From: Campylobacterota bacterium
GTDB lineage: Bacteria > Campylobacterota > Campylobacteria > Campylobacterales > Sulfurovaceae
Reading direction: 5' to 3'
Length of the DNA stretch: 64,000 nt
Assembly (NCBI GenBank): GCA_003252535.1
Contig: QKDN01000031.1
Location: forward strand, 17,440-81,439
The position numbers and the translations under genes were made by a program. Below are positions 8,448 to 16,957 of this stretch, in pieces (position 1 is the stretch's first letter; each line of letters starts with the position of its first letter). The notes beneath the pieces were generated by a model. It worked only from the letters and a program-made list of their open reading frames with translations. It was not told where the DNA came from and did not search any database.

Positions 8448-9668
8448 CTAAAACTTAAAGATACTCAGTTCACTTTTATGGGTATCTTTTTTATTCTCAG
8501 GCAGGTCAAAATTCATTTTGACCGGGCGAGAATTCTTATTCGATACTTCAGCAATATCTATATTCCCAAAATTCACCGGATCATCCATAATATCGAGATA
8601 TATCGGTTCGTTCTTCTTTTTGCTGTCTGAGCCTTTTTTGGCATCGATCTCGGCAAGCTTCTGGCGTTTGAGCACTTCACGTCTCTCTTTCGAAGTGAGC
8701 TTGACACCCTTCCTGTAGTTTTTGATATTTTTTCTGTGCTCTTTGAGCGTTACGGCAAAATCGTGGTGGCCACGGCGATTCTTCATAAAGTAAAGGTAGT
8801 CGCTTTCCCTCGGGAAGGTAGCGGCATAGAGCGAATCGATCGTGACGGCGCACAACGGGTATGGAGGGAGTCCGCGATACTTGTAGGTGTTGAATCTGCT
8901 TGTATCACTCCTGATCCTCTCCGGTGTGATGACCTGGTGGGAGTATTTGCCGTAGTTGAGTGTACCGTCCATCTGGAGCTTCATCCCCCTTTTGAGACGG
9001 TTATGGATGACAGAGGCTATCGTACCCATCTCTTCAGGTTTGTAGGTCTCTTTGTGGATGATCGATGCGGTGATGATCGCTTCGTGGAGCTGTTTTCTGG
9101 TATAGGCGCTGCCAAACTGCTCTTTGGCAAAGAAATCGAGTTGCTTGCGGCTTTTCATGAGAAGGTACCTGATCAGTTCATACTCTCCTGCATTTTGCGC
9201 TACGGTATATCTGCCTGCGAGGATCTCACCTTCCAGGAACCTGGAATATTTCCTATAATACTGCTGAAACTTCTCTTTGTCCAGTTTCATATCGTTCGCA
9301 AGTTTTTCAAAAAGCTCATCATTGTTATCGCCGCCATAGACGACGATGTTCATTGTCTTTGAGCGGTGGGCATTGAAGTCAAGGAAAAAATCAAGCCTTT
9401 CATGTTTTTTGGCATCGAGATCATACCATCCGCCCGGGGGAGGGGCGATAAAATAGAGCAGGGCTCTGTCTGCCAGGTTGAGTTTGATGTTCGAGCTTTT
9501 CAAACTCTTCATGAAGCTTTTGGGATCACCGCCGCTCGAGGCGATATAGATAGTGTTCTGATCGTGTTCCAGTGGCAGATCATTATAGTAATCGAGCAGC
9601 GTATATCCCATAAAGATTACAAGTAAAAAGGTGACGGTACTACAGTATAGGCTGTTTTTTGATTGCAT
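8448..9668 (-). CDS. mltG: Endolytic murein transglycosylase MltG
   Basis: This 406-residue membrane-anchored lytic transglycosylase cuts nascent glycan strands and so sets peptidoglycan strand length. It has an N-terminal transmembrane anchor (~10-26), a LysM-like region and a YceG catalytic domain. The catalytic glutamate is probably E207 in ASIIHKET, aligning with E218 of the E. coli enzyme. Next come VIHNRLKRGMKLQMDGT, a substrate-groove signature, and the conserved GLPPYPLCA block. A ~60-residue charged C-terminal extension goes beyond the usual family end. A TATAAT-like sequence (minus strand, 9683-9678) lies very near the ATG, so the leader would be short or absent. Confidence 0.87.
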   Translation of the reverse strand: MQSKNSLYCSTVTFLLVIFMGYTLLDYYNDLPLEHDQNTIYIASSGGDPKSFMKSLKSSNIKLNLADRALLYFIAPPPGGWYDLDAKKHERLDFFLDFNAHRSKTMNIVVYGGDNNDELFEKLANDMKLDKEKFQQYYRKYSRFLEGEILAGRYTVAQNAGEYELIRYLLMKSRKQLDFFAKEQFGSAYTRKQLHEAIITASIIHKETYKPEEMGTIASVIHNRLKRGMKLQMDGTLNYGKYSHQVITPERIRSDTSRFNTYKYRGLPPYPLCAVTIDSLYAATFPRESDYLYFMKNRRGHHDFAVTLKEHRKNIKNYRKGVKLTSKERREVLKRQKLAEIDAKKGSDSKKKNEPIYLDIMDDPVNFGNIDIAEVSNKNSRPVKMNFDLPENKKDTHKSELSIFKF

Positions 9669-10108
9669 TTGGCTCTCATTATATCATTATTTTGTCAATT
9701 TTGATTATTTTATTTCAAAAAGTGTCACATAGTTACTTTTGGGAAAACTTTCTGAAATTCCGGCAATGAAAAATGTCCGCTACCTTTTTGGTATAAGATA
9801 CTTTTGCATGACGATTTCTGTTATATAACACATATCGAAGCAAGAAATATACAGTATCGTTTTGTAACATTTTTGAATTGGTGTGATATTGCGTACTGAT
9901 TGGATTTTGTTTCTTATCTTATGGTTTCTATTATTTTTATTGAAAAAATAATACTATTTTCCTATTGGAGACTCTTTTTGATCACTAAAGTGTGTAGTAA
10001 TGAAACAAATAAATAATATAACTTTTTGGAAATAAGTGTTTTTATTTACAAGTGAGAGCACAGGTGATAGAATGCTAGATACATAACAACTTTTCTAAGG
10101 AATAATCC
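9669..10108. other. 440-base AT-rich divergent intergenic region
   Basis: No gene is visible between mltG and icd. The region contains a perfect 12-base palindrome, TGTTATATAACA (9819-9830), that could be a regulator site, several A/T runs, and the icd promoter near its right end. Confidence 0.6.
10045..10073 (+). promoter_or_regulatory. Sigma-70-type promoter of icd
   Basis: TTTACA (10045-10050) and TAGAAT (10068-10073) are separated by exactly 17 bases. Transcription should begin about 30 bases before the icd ATG, which has AAGGA at a good distance. Confidence 0.5.
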
Positions 10109-12283
10109 ATGGCAAAAATCATTTGGTCAAAAATTGATGAAGCTCCGGCTTTGGCAACATATTCATTTTTCCCGATCGCAGCAAAATTCTGTGCTGCCGG
10201 CGGTGTAGAGCTTGAGCAAAGCGACATTTCACTCGCAGGTCGTGTACTCGCTGCTATGGGTCTTGCTGAGGATGAACTTTCAAAACTTGGCGAGCTTTGT
10301 GTCAAGCCTGAAGGTAACATCATCAAGCTTCCGAACATCTCTGCTTCAGTAGGTCAGCTCAAAGACTGTATCGCTGAACTTCAGGGACAGGGTTACGATA
10401 TCCCTAACTACCCTGAGAATCCTCAGACAGATGCTGAAAAAGAGCTTCAGGCTAAATACTCTACCTGCCTCGGTTCAGCGGTCAACCCTGTTCTTAGAGA
10501 AGGTAACTCAGACAGACGTGCTGCAAAAGCGGTCAAGAACTTCGCACAGAAGAACCCGCACAAGCTCAGAGCATACTCTGAGAACTCAAAAGCAGCTGTA
10601 ATGCACATGGGCGGCAAAGGTGACTTCTACGGCAACGAGCAGTCTGTCACTATGGACAAAGCGCAAAAAGTAACGATCGCACTGAACGGTAAAGAGCTCA
10701 AGACGATCGATGCGATGGAAGGTGAAGTACTCGACGGTACATTCATGTCTGTCAAAGCACTTCGTGAGTTCTACAAAGCTTCGATCGAAGAGGCAAAAGC
10801 TAAAGATGTAATCTGGTCGCTTCACCTCAAAGCAACGATGATGAAGATATCTGACCCTATCATGTTCGGTCACGCGTTCGAGATCTTCTTCGAAGGTGTA
10901 TTCGCTAAATACGCTGATCTTTTCAAAGAGCTCGGTGTCAACCCGAACCTCGGTATGTCAGACCTCGAGAAAAAGATCAAAGGTCATGCTCAGGAAGCTG
11001 AGATCAAAGCAGCGTTCCAGGCAGTCGTCGATGCAGACGCTCCGAAGATCGCAATGGTAGACTCTGACAAAGGTCAGACAAACTTCAACGCTTCGAACGA
11101 CGTTATCATCGATGCTTCTATGCCGGTCGTAGTAAGAGAGGGCGGTAAGCAGTGGGACAGAACAGGTGCAGCGCTTGAGACACTTGCTGTTATTCCTGAC
11201 TCAACTTATGGTCAGTTCCACGCTGAAATGGTTGCTGACTGTGTCAAGAACGGCCAGTACGATGTAACAACAATGGGTACGATGCAGAATATCGGTCTTA
11301 TGGCTCAAAAGGCAGAAGAGTACGGCTCACACCCGACTACGTTCGAACTCAAAGAAGCAGGCAAAGTAACAGTGACTGCTGAAGACGGTACTGAGCTTAT
11401 GAGCTTTGACTGTGAAGCGGGCGATATCTGGAGAATGAGTAGAGCCAAAGATATCCCGATCAAAGACTGGATCAGACTAGCATTCGAGCGTGGTCAGATC
11501 GAGCAGATCCCTGTTGTCTTCTGGTTGGATGAGAACAGAGCTCACGATGCGCAAATGATCGCAAAAGTGAAGAAGTATATGCCTGAGTTCAATACTGAAG
11601 GTCTCGAGATCCACTTCCTTGACATCGCTGCTGCGACAAGATTCACGAACGAGAGAATCAGAAGAGGTGAGAACACGATCGCCGTCACAGGTAACGTCCT
11701 CAGAGACCACCTCACTGATATGTACCCGATCCTTGAGCTCGGTACTTCAGCGAAAATGCTCTCTATTGTTCCTCTTCTTGCTGGCGGAGGTCTTTTCGAG
11801 ACAGGTGCGGGCGGTTCGGCTCCTAAGCATGTAGACCAGTTCCTTGAAGAGGGTCACCTCAGATGGGATTCACTCGGTGAGTTCCTTGCACTTGCAGAGT
11901 CACTCAGAATGATCGAGCAGAAACACCCGAATGCGAACCTCGCTGCTGTAACGGCTGCACTTGATGTCGCGAACCAGGGTTACCTTGACAACAACAAAGC
12001 GCCGGGTAGAAAAGCTGGAGAGCCTGACAACAAAGCGTCTCACTTCTATGTAGCGCAGTACTGGGCAAAAGCATTGGCTGAGTCTGACAATGCAGAGCTT
12101 GCAGCTAAATTCGCTCCTGTCGCTGAAGCGCTCGTAGCAAACGAAGCGAAGATCATGGAAGAGCTTATGGCTGTAGAAGGTAAAGCTCAGGATATCGGTG
12201 GTTACTTCCATCCGAACGATGAGTTGGCAGAAAAGGCAATGAGACCGTCTGCTACGCTCAATGCAATCATCGATAACATATAA
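10109..12283 (+). CDS. icd: Monomeric NADP-dependent isocitrate dehydrogenase
   Basis: This 724-residue protein is recognisably the monomeric (type II) isocitrate dehydrogenase throughout, from the N-terminal KIIWSKIDEAPALATYSFFPI through GAGGSAPKHVDQFLEEGHLRWDSLGEF to the C-terminus. The usual length is about 740. It interconverts isocitrate and 2-oxoglutarate plus CO2 with NADP in the cytosol. In epsilonproteobacterial chemolithotrophs the reverse, carboxylating direction is part of the reductive TCA cycle, which fits the neighbouring malate dehydrogenases and sucCD elsewhere in the window. It has its own promoter and a strong hairpin just after its stop. Confidence 0.95.
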   Translation: MAKIIWSKIDEAPALATYSFFPIAAKFCAAGGVELEQSDISLAGRVLAAMGLAEDELSKLGELCVKPEGNIIKLPNISASVGQLKDCIAELQGQGYDIPNYPENPQTDAEKELQAKYSTCLGSAVNPVLREGNSDRRAAKAVKNFAQKNPHKLRAYSENSKAAVMHMGGKGDFYGNEQSVTMDKAQKVTIALNGKELKTIDAMEGEVLDGTFMSVKALREFYKASIEEAKAKDVIWSLHLKATMMKISDPIMFGHAFEIFFEGVFAKYADLFKELGVNPNLGMSDLEKKIKGHAQEAEIKAAFQAVVDADAPKIAMVDSDKGQTNFNASNDVIIDASMPVVVREGGKQWDRTGAALETLAVIPDSTYGQFHAEMVADCVKNGQYDVTTMGTMQNIGLMAQKAEEYGSHPTTFELKEAGKVTVTAEDGTELMSFDCEAGDIWRMSRAKDIPIKDWIRLAFERGQIEQIPVVFWLDENRAHDAQMIAKVKKYMPEFNTEGLEIHFLDIAAATRFTNERIRRGENTIAVTGNVLRDHLTDMYPILELGTSAKMLSIVPLLAGGGLFETGAGGSAPKHVDQFLEEGHLRWDSLGEFLALAESLRMIEQKHPNANLAAVTAALDVANQGYLDNNKAPGRKAGEPDNKASHFYVAQYWAKALAESDNAELAAKFAPVAEALVANEAKIMEELMAVEGKAQDIGGYFHPNDELAEKAMRPSATLNAIIDNI

Positions 12284-12297
12284 GTAACACTTGAGAC

Positions 12298-12319
12298 GAC
12301 CGCATCACCTGATGCGGTC
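12298..12319 (+). terminator. Hairpin after icd
   Basis: GACCGCATCA/TGATGCGGTC forms a 10-bp perfect stem with a 2-base loop, 15 bases after the icd stop. The trailing sequence is AT-rich but not a clean U-run, so it may end or attenuate transcription, or stabilise the mRNA end. Confidence 0.6.
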
Positions 12320-12348
12320 ATAATAATAATATTCTTACATTTTTGGTA

Positions 12349-12354
12349 TATAAT
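12349..12354 (+). promoter_or_regulatory. Probable -10 element of the malate dehydrogenase pair
   Basis: TATAAT lies within TTTTTGGTATATAATATG, about 150 bases before the mdh start, so the transcript would carry a long leader. The leader includes a small TCAGA/TCTGA hairpin. Confidence 0.4.
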
Positions 12355-12505
12355 ATGCCGCTCAGAGTTTTCTGAACACATAGGGGAGTCGACTTTTCAA
12401 AGCAGTACAAAATATTATTGATCACCTTATGGACGCTGTGTCCAAGTGATGAATTGTGTTTTGTTGAAGCGTCACCCTATGAATCTCAATTTAACAAGGA
12501 TTCTA

Positions 12506-13471
12506 ATGCAGACAAAAGGGAAAAAGGTCACTGTCATCGGCACGGGCAATATCGGTTCAACAGTAGCGTTCATCCTGGCGATGAACGGTGCATGCCACAA
12601 CGTCGTTTTTCGTGGGCGCAATGTCAATATCGCCAAAGGGAAAGCTCTTGATATGTCCCAGGCGGCCAACGCAGCCAGACAGCACACCATCGTCAAGGCA
12701 GCCGATGGTCCGGAAGATATCGCAGGGAGCGATATCGTCGTCATTACTGCCGGAGCCCCGAGAACTCCGGGTATGAGCCGTGACGATCTATTGATAAAAA
12801 ACACCAATATCGTCAGACACTATGCAAGAGAGATCAAGGAGTACGCACCCGATGCGATCGTCATCGTCATCTCCAACCCGCTTGACATCATGACCTATGT
12901 CGTCCTCGATGAGACAGGCTTCCCAAGAGAGAGAGTGCTCGGTATGGCGGGTATCCTCGACAGTGCGAGAATGGCACACTTTATCTTTGAAAAACTCCAG
13001 TATGGCGCTGGTCAGATCAGGGCTACGGTCATGGGTGGACACGGCGATACGATGGTACCGCTTCCCAAGTTCACTACCGTTGCGGGTGTCCCCATCCAGG
13101 ACCTCCTCACACAGGAGGAGATCAACGAAGTGATCGAAAAGACCAAGAACGGCGGTGCTGAGATCGTCAACCTCCTCGGTGACGGTTCTGCATACTATGC
13201 TCCGGCGAAATCCGCTGCGATCATGGTAGAATCGATCCTCAGGGATACCAACCAGATCCATTCCTGTGCAGTGAAGCTCGAAGGTGAGTATGGATACAGC
13301 GATCTCGTGGCCGGTGTACCCGTCATGATCGGCGCGAACGGTGCCGAGAAGATCATCGAGATGACTCTCAACGAAGATCAGGCTTCACGATTCGATAAAT
13401 CGGTCCAGTCGGTCAAAGCTATGCTCGATACGCTCCTTGCGATCGAAGCAAGTGAGGCAGAGCAGCTGTAA
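12506..13471 (+). CDS. mdh: Malate dehydrogenase (LDH/MDH family)
   Basis: This 321-residue enzyme interconverts malate and oxaloacetate with NAD(H). I chose ATG 12506 because AAGGA (12496-12500) fits it and the Rossmann strand KVTVIGTGNIGSTVAF follows directly; in-frame ATGs upstream (12446, 12479) lack a site. Substrate-binding arginines are in APRTPGMSRDD, another lies in the region around DSARM, and the catalytic His is in GGHGDTMVPLP. The gene follows icd and overlaps a second MDH-family gene by one base. Confidence 0.92.
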   Translation: MQTKGKKVTVIGTGNIGSTVAFILAMNGACHNVVFRGRNVNIAKGKALDMSQAANAARQHTIVKAADGPEDIAGSDIVVITAGAPRTPGMSRDDLLIKNTNIVRHYAREIKEYAPDAIVIVISNPLDIMTYVVLDETGFPRERVLGMAGILDSARMAHFIFEKLQYGAGQIRATVMGGHGDTMVPLPKFTTVAGVPIQDLLTQEEINEVIEKTKNGGAEIVNLLGDGSAYYAPAKSAAIMVESILRDTNQIHSCAVKLEGEYGYSDLVAGVPVMIGANGAEKIIEMTLNEDQASRFDKSVQSVKAMLDTLLAIEASEAEQL

Positions 13472-14415
13472 TGGTAGGAAGAAGAGTAGGAATAGTTGGA
13501 GCCGGACTGGTAGGTGCTACGGCAGCATATTCACTGGCGATGCTCGGTACGTGTCATGAGGTGATCCTGTACGATATCGTTCCCGAAGTCGCGTTCGGCA
13601 AGGCGATCGATATCGGACAGTCGGCGAGTTATTCGAAAAAAGGTACGATCATCTCCGCCGTGGAAGAACCGAGCGGTCTGAAAGACTGCGACATCGTCGT
13701 CATCACTGCCGGGGTCCCCAGGAAGGGGGATATGACACGTGAAGACCTTTTGCTGATCAATGCCAAGATCATGAAAGACGTTGTCGGCAATATCAAAGTG
13801 CACTCTCCCAACGCCGTCATCATCTGTGTATCCAACCCGCTTGATGTCATGACGTATGTCATCCACAGGATGACAGGATGGGAAAAGAACAGGATTCTGG
13901 GGATGGCAGGGACGCTTGACAGTGCCAGAATGGCCTACCAGATACAGAAGAAGATCGGGTTCGGCTCCAGCCAGATCAAATCGATGGTTATCGGAGATCA
14001 CGGTCAGAACATGATCCCGCTCCCGGAGCTCTCATCTGTGGGCGGTGTCCCTCTCTCCCAGCTGGTCTCTGCTGATGCGATGGAGGAGATCACCAGAAAA
14101 ACCAAGGAAGGTGGTGCCGAGATCGTCAAGTATCTGGGGACTTCCGCCTATTATGCACCCGGCCGTTCGATAGCTGTCATGGTCGAGGCGATCCTGGATG
14201 ACAGTCGTATCGTGATGCCTTCATCTGTTCTTCTCGAGGGTGAATACGGCTACAGTGATGTGACGGCAGGCGTTCCTGTCGTACTGGGAGCAAAAGGGGT
14301 CGAAAAGATCATCGAACTCGATTTCGACGCTGCAAGAAAAGCGGACTTCGAGAAGTCCGTCGCTTCGATCCGCGACGGGATCAGGATACTCGAAGAGAAT
14401 AACTTCTTCGCCTAG
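13471..14415 (+). CDS. Second malate/lactate dehydrogenase-family enzyme, tandem paralogue
   Basis: This 314-residue protein is clearly homologous to the preceding gene product. It has an NAD-binding GAGLVGATAAYSLAM strand and loop, the substrate-loop VPRKGDMTRED with both arginines kept, DSARMAYQ, and catalytic His in GDHGQNMIPLP. The usual HGD(S/T) after the catalytic His has become HGQN, and the loop has KGD where the partner has TPG. These changes may alter kinetics or the preferred 2-oxoacid. The start overlaps the mdh stop by one base, so the two are co-translated. They could form a heteromer or serve opposite flux directions. Its identity as an MDH rather than another 2-hydroxyacid dehydrogenase is not certain. 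Confidence 0.8.
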   Translation: MVGRRVGIVGAGLVGATAAYSLAMLGTCHEVILYDIVPEVAFGKAIDIGQSASYSKKGTIISAVEEPSGLKDCDIVVITAGVPRKGDMTREDLLLINAKIMKDVVGNIKVHSPNAVIICVSNPLDVMTYVIHRMTGWEKNRILGMAGTLDSARMAYQIQKKIGFGSSQIKSMVIGDHGQNMIPLPELSSVGGVPLSQLVSADAMEEITRKTKEGGAEIVKYLGTSAYYAPGRSIAVMVEAILDDSRIVMPSSVLLEGEYGYSDVTAGVPVVLGAKGVEKIIELDFDAARKADFEKSVASIRDGIRILEENNFFA

Positions 14416-14425
14416 AGCCTAGGCG
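14409..14425. terminator. Bidirectional hairpin spanning two stop codons
   Basis: CGCCTAG/CTAGGCG (7 bp, 3-base loop) contains the stop codon of the second MDH gene and the stop codon of perR. The genes converge with only 3 bases between them. It lacks a U-run on either side, so it probably works as a shared 3'-end structure. Confidence 0.45.
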
Positions 14426-14856
14426 CTCGCCTTGGTGTGGCTGGTATCGATACACACTTTGCAGAGACCGTAAAGGTTGATCTGCGAACTTGCAAATCTG
14501 AAATCTTTCCTCTCTTTAAGCAGTTTAAGATCATCACTGTCGATCATTTCATCGTTGACACTGCCGCATGACTGGCAGATGAGATGGATATGCTCGGCTT
14601 TTTTGAGCTCATACTGTGGCTTGGAACCCATAATGGCTACTTCTACAATGACCCCTTTTTCGACCATCGTGATGATATTCTTGTAGACAGTGGCGAGGGA
14701 GAGGGTGGCATGGCTGCGGATTATGGTCTGGTAGAGCTGTTCGATCCCGATATGTCCATACTGATCAATGATTTCAAGGATAGCCGTTCTTTGTAAAGTT
14801 GCTTTGAGGTCGGCTTTTTTTAATATATCGACATAATTTTTCATAGTAAGCCTCAT
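14419..14856 (-). CDS. perR: Fur-family regulator, PerR-like
   Basis: This 145-residue metalloregulator has an N-terminal winged helix (LKATLQRTAILEIIDQYG ... ATVYKNIITMVEKG) and a C-terminal dimer domain with two zinc cysteine pairs, C94/C97 (CQSC) and C132/C135 (CKVC), and the EHIHLIC motif. Fur, PerR and Zur are hard to tell apart from sequence. The position immediately downstream of a peroxiredoxin gene on the same strand favours PerR, which senses H2O2 by metal-catalysed histidine oxidation. An alternative ATG lies 12 bases inside the chosen start. A large symmetrical hairpin lies just upstream. Confidence 0.75.
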   Translation of the reverse strand: MRLTMKNYVDILKKADLKATLQRTAILEIIDQYGHIGIEQLYQTIIRSHATLSLATVYKNIITMVEKGVIVEVAIMGSKPQYELKKAEHIHLICQSCGSVNDEMIDSDDLKLLKERKDFRFASSQINLYGLCKVCIDTSHTKASA

Positions 14857-14864
14857 AGTATAAA

Positions 14865-14913
14865 AATGGAATAAACGAAATCTATACTGAATATAGATTT
14901 GAGTTATTCCATT
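14865..14913 (-). promoter_or_regulatory. 49-base two-part perfect hairpin between peroxiredoxin and perR
   Basis: AATGGAATAA (14865-14874)/TTATTCCATT (14904-14913) encloses AAATCTATA (14878-14886)/TATAGATTT (14892-14900), with 3-base internal loops and a 5-base apex. On the minus strand the stem is followed by TTTTT, so it fits a Rho-independent terminator after peroxiredoxin. The AT-rich inner palindrome is also a candidate Per-box-like operator for autoregulation. Confidence 0.65.
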
Positions 14914-14946
14914 CTCCCCCTGGAGGTAGGGAGAACAGAAAGTATC

Positions 14947-15546
14947 TTAGAGCTCTTCAGCGTGTTTTGCAAGGTACTCTGCAACACCTTCAGTGCTTGC
15001 TTTCATACCTTCGTCACCTTTTTGCCATCCTGCAGGACATACTTCGCCGTGCTCGTTTGTGAAGAGCATTGTGTCTACCATTCTGATCATCTCGTCGATG
15101 TTTCTGCCGAGCGGAAGGTCATTGATGACTGCGTGTCTTACTGTTCCGTCAGCATCGAGAAGGAATGAACCTCTGAGGGCTACAGACTCGCCGAAAAGTA
15201 CATCGAAGTCTCTTGAGATCTGCTTGTTAAGGTCTGCTACGAGCGGGTATTTGATCCTGCCGATACCACCTTGCTCTACTGGAGTCTCTCTCCATGCGAA
15301 GTGTGAGAACTGAGAGTCGACAGACACGCCGATGACGTTTACGCCTCTTGAAGTGAAGTCTTCGATTCTGTGTGAGAACGCGATGATCTCAGAAGGACAT
15401 ACGAATGTGAAGTCAAGTGGATAGAAGAATACGACTGCACCTTTTTCACCGATATTGTTGTAGAGGTTGAAGTCTTCAACGATAGAACCGTTGGCAAGAA
15501 CGGCAGTAGCTGTAAAGTCAGGGGCTTTTTTAGTAACTAGCATCAT
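14947..15546 (-). CDS. Two-cysteine peroxiredoxin, AhpC/TSA family
   Basis: This 199-residue cytosolic enzyme reduces H2O2, organic peroxides and probably peroxynitrite. The peroxidatic cysteine C50 is in FTFVCPSEI and the resolving cysteine C170 is in GEVCPAGW, so it is a typical 2-Cys Prx. Two adjacent ATGs could start it (15546 or 15543). It is the major peroxide-scavenging type in Campylobacter and Helicobacter. It lies upstream of perR, from which it is separated by the hairpin, consistent with PerR control. Confidence 0.92.
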   Translation of the reverse strand: MMLVTKKAPDFTATAVLANGSIVEDFNLYNNIGEKGAVVFFYPLDFTFVCPSEIIAFSHRIEDFTSRGVNVIGVSVDSQFSHFAWRETPVEQGGIGRIKYPLVADLNKQISRDFDVLFGESVALRGSFLLDADGTVRHAVINDLPLGRNIDEMIRMVDTMLFTNEHGEVCPAGWQKGDEGMKASTEGVAEYLAKHAEEL

Positions 15547-15608
15547 GTTTCCTTGTGGATAATTTTTATTAACAAGGAAATAATATCGTACTTTTCTTTA
15601 ATCGGAGA

Positions 15609-16406
15609 TTAATTATCCGATTTAGCGATCTCTTTTTGTATCGCTTCGAGGAATACGGCTCTGTAGCCTCTCTCCGGGAGATTTTCGCCCATGGTATCGA
15701 GATAGGAGTAGTAGTCCTCGAGGGTGATCTGCCCTTTGAGGAGTTCGTACTTGAGGTAGAGCCAGTAGGTGTTGAGGACATCGGACTGGCAGTATTCGTT
15801 GATCTTCTCCTGCTCGCCGCGGTAGTAGAGCTCCGTCACCTGGTCGCCTCTGACATCGTACTTGCCGGGGATGCCGCTCATGGTGCAGAGGGTGTCGAGC
15901 CTGAGGTTGCGCACCGCGCCGAAGCTGCCGAGCGAGTCGAGGAGGTCGGTATGGAAATGCTCGGCGTATCGCTGGCGGTAGTTCTCCCATTTGGATTTGT
16001 TGAGGCTGGGGTCGTTCTGGTCGAAGTAGGCGGCAAAGGAGATATTGTACTTCATCGCCCTGATGAGGAGCATTGGCATATCGAAGCCCCTGCCGTTGAA
16101 CGAGACGAGCCGGGGGTTCTTCCGCTCGACGAACTCGAAGAAGTGGCGGATGATATCCTCCTCTTCATTGCTGCCGTTGCCGAAATCCCCCACCTTGATG
16201 AATCTCCCGTACTCATCGGCGATCACCGCGGAGAGCGCCACGAGCCTGTGGTAGGGGAGGGGAAGGAAGGTGGTGCCGTTCTCCGCCTGATAGTGTTCCA
16301 GTGCCTTGAGCGTAGCCTCATGGTCATCCAGCCCCTCCATCCCCTCGAAGGTCTGACGGATCAGCTCGATATCGGGGATGGTCTCACAGTCGAATACGCA
16401 GATCAT
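15609..16406 (-). CDS. PolB-related 3'-5' exonuclease domain protein
   Basis: This 265-residue stand-alone DEDD-type exonuclease resembles the proofreading domain of family B DNA polymerases. Motif I is VFDCETIPD (D6, E8), motif II lies in LVSFNGRGFDMPML, and motif III lies around YCQSDVLNTYWLY. No polymerase domain is attached, as is normal for this family. It probably trims DNA ends in repair, and its partner is unknown. The gene stands alone, facing the AT-rich orphans to its right. Confidence 0.82.
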   Translation of the reverse strand: MICVFDCETIPDIELIRQTFEGMEGLDDHEATLKALEHYQAENGTTFLPLPYHRLVALSAVIADEYGRFIKVGDFGNGSNEEEDIIRHFFEFVERKNPRLVSFNGRGFDMPMLLIRAMKYNISFAAYFDQNDPSLNKSKWENYRQRYAEHFHTDLLDSLGSFGAVRNLRLDTLCTMSGIPGKYDVRGDQVTELYYRGEQEKINEYCQSDVLNTYWLYLKYELLKGQITLEDYYSYLDTMGENLPERGYRAVFLEAIQKEIAKSDN

Positions 16407-16525
16407 GGGGTGCCTTTTTGGGTGGATTATAGCATAGTTTGTAGCATCTTTAAAAATTCTGTGGGTTTAAGGTAATAGTGTCAGGAATTGGAATAATATA
16501 GTGACTGTTATTATTAAAGTGTTCC

Positions 16526-16554
16526 CTTGTTCCAAACTCCCGATATGGAACAAG
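16526..16554. repeat. REP-like hairpin
   Basis: CTTGTTCCA/TGGAACAAG forms a 9-bp perfect inverted repeat with an 11-base centre, 24 bases before an AT-rich orphan gene. The stem resembles the TTCCAAAGC/GCTTTGGAA hairpin at 40890-40912. Confidence 0.6.
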
Positions 16555-16578
16555 ATGAAATAACGATAGGAAAACAAA

Positions 16579-16926
16579 ATGGATGAGAATATATCAAAAG
16601 AATTGCCGGGTGTTGAAACGCTTGTACAATCTATAGCTGACCTGCCAGACCATAATTTCACTGCAATCGTTATCGGGGTTTTACTGTGGTTAGTAGGCGG
16701 CAATATTGTCGGTTACTTAAGTTTGAAGCGAAGAGGTATACCTTTCTGGCAGGTCATGGTCCCTGATCTGAACGCTTTTAAAGCAGTATTTGGTATGAAT
16801 ATCATTGAATGGTTGATCATAATAGCTTTAGCCGTAATATCTCTTTCATTGATATATTGGGGTTGTACGGGTGATCTTCCTCCCCTTTTAGTTGAAAACT
16901 CAATCAGAGGACTGCAATACAAGTAG
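16579..16926 (+). CDS. Small two-helix membrane protein, unknown
   Basis: This 115-residue protein is preceded by an AGGAAAA ribosome site. It has two hydrophobic helices, around residues 28-48 (AIVIGVLLWLVGGNIVGYL) and 75-93 (WLIIIALAVISLSLIYWG), with a short loop KRRGIPFWQVMVPDLNAFK between them. I recognise no family. It may be co-transcribed with the pseudopilin-like membrane gene 31 bases downstream. Base composition is AT-rich compared with the core genes. Confidence 0.5.
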   Translation: MDENISKELPGVETLVQSIADLPDHNFTAIVIGVLLWLVGGNIVGYLSLKRRGIPFWQVMVPDLNAFKAVFGMNIIEWLIIIALAVISLSLIYWGCTGDLPPLLVENSIRGLQYK

Positions 16927-16957
16927 TGTCAGTTGAATCTTAAAATATGGAGTGGTT

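Noticed and set aside
9669..10108. Possible RNA gene in the long intergenic region before icd
   Set aside because: The region is simply AT-rich with a promoter; I find no tRNA-like fold or stable GC-rich structure.
15636..16475. 279-codon open frame on the plus strand
   Set aside because: It is antisense to the PolB-like exonuclease, which has clear catalytic motifs.
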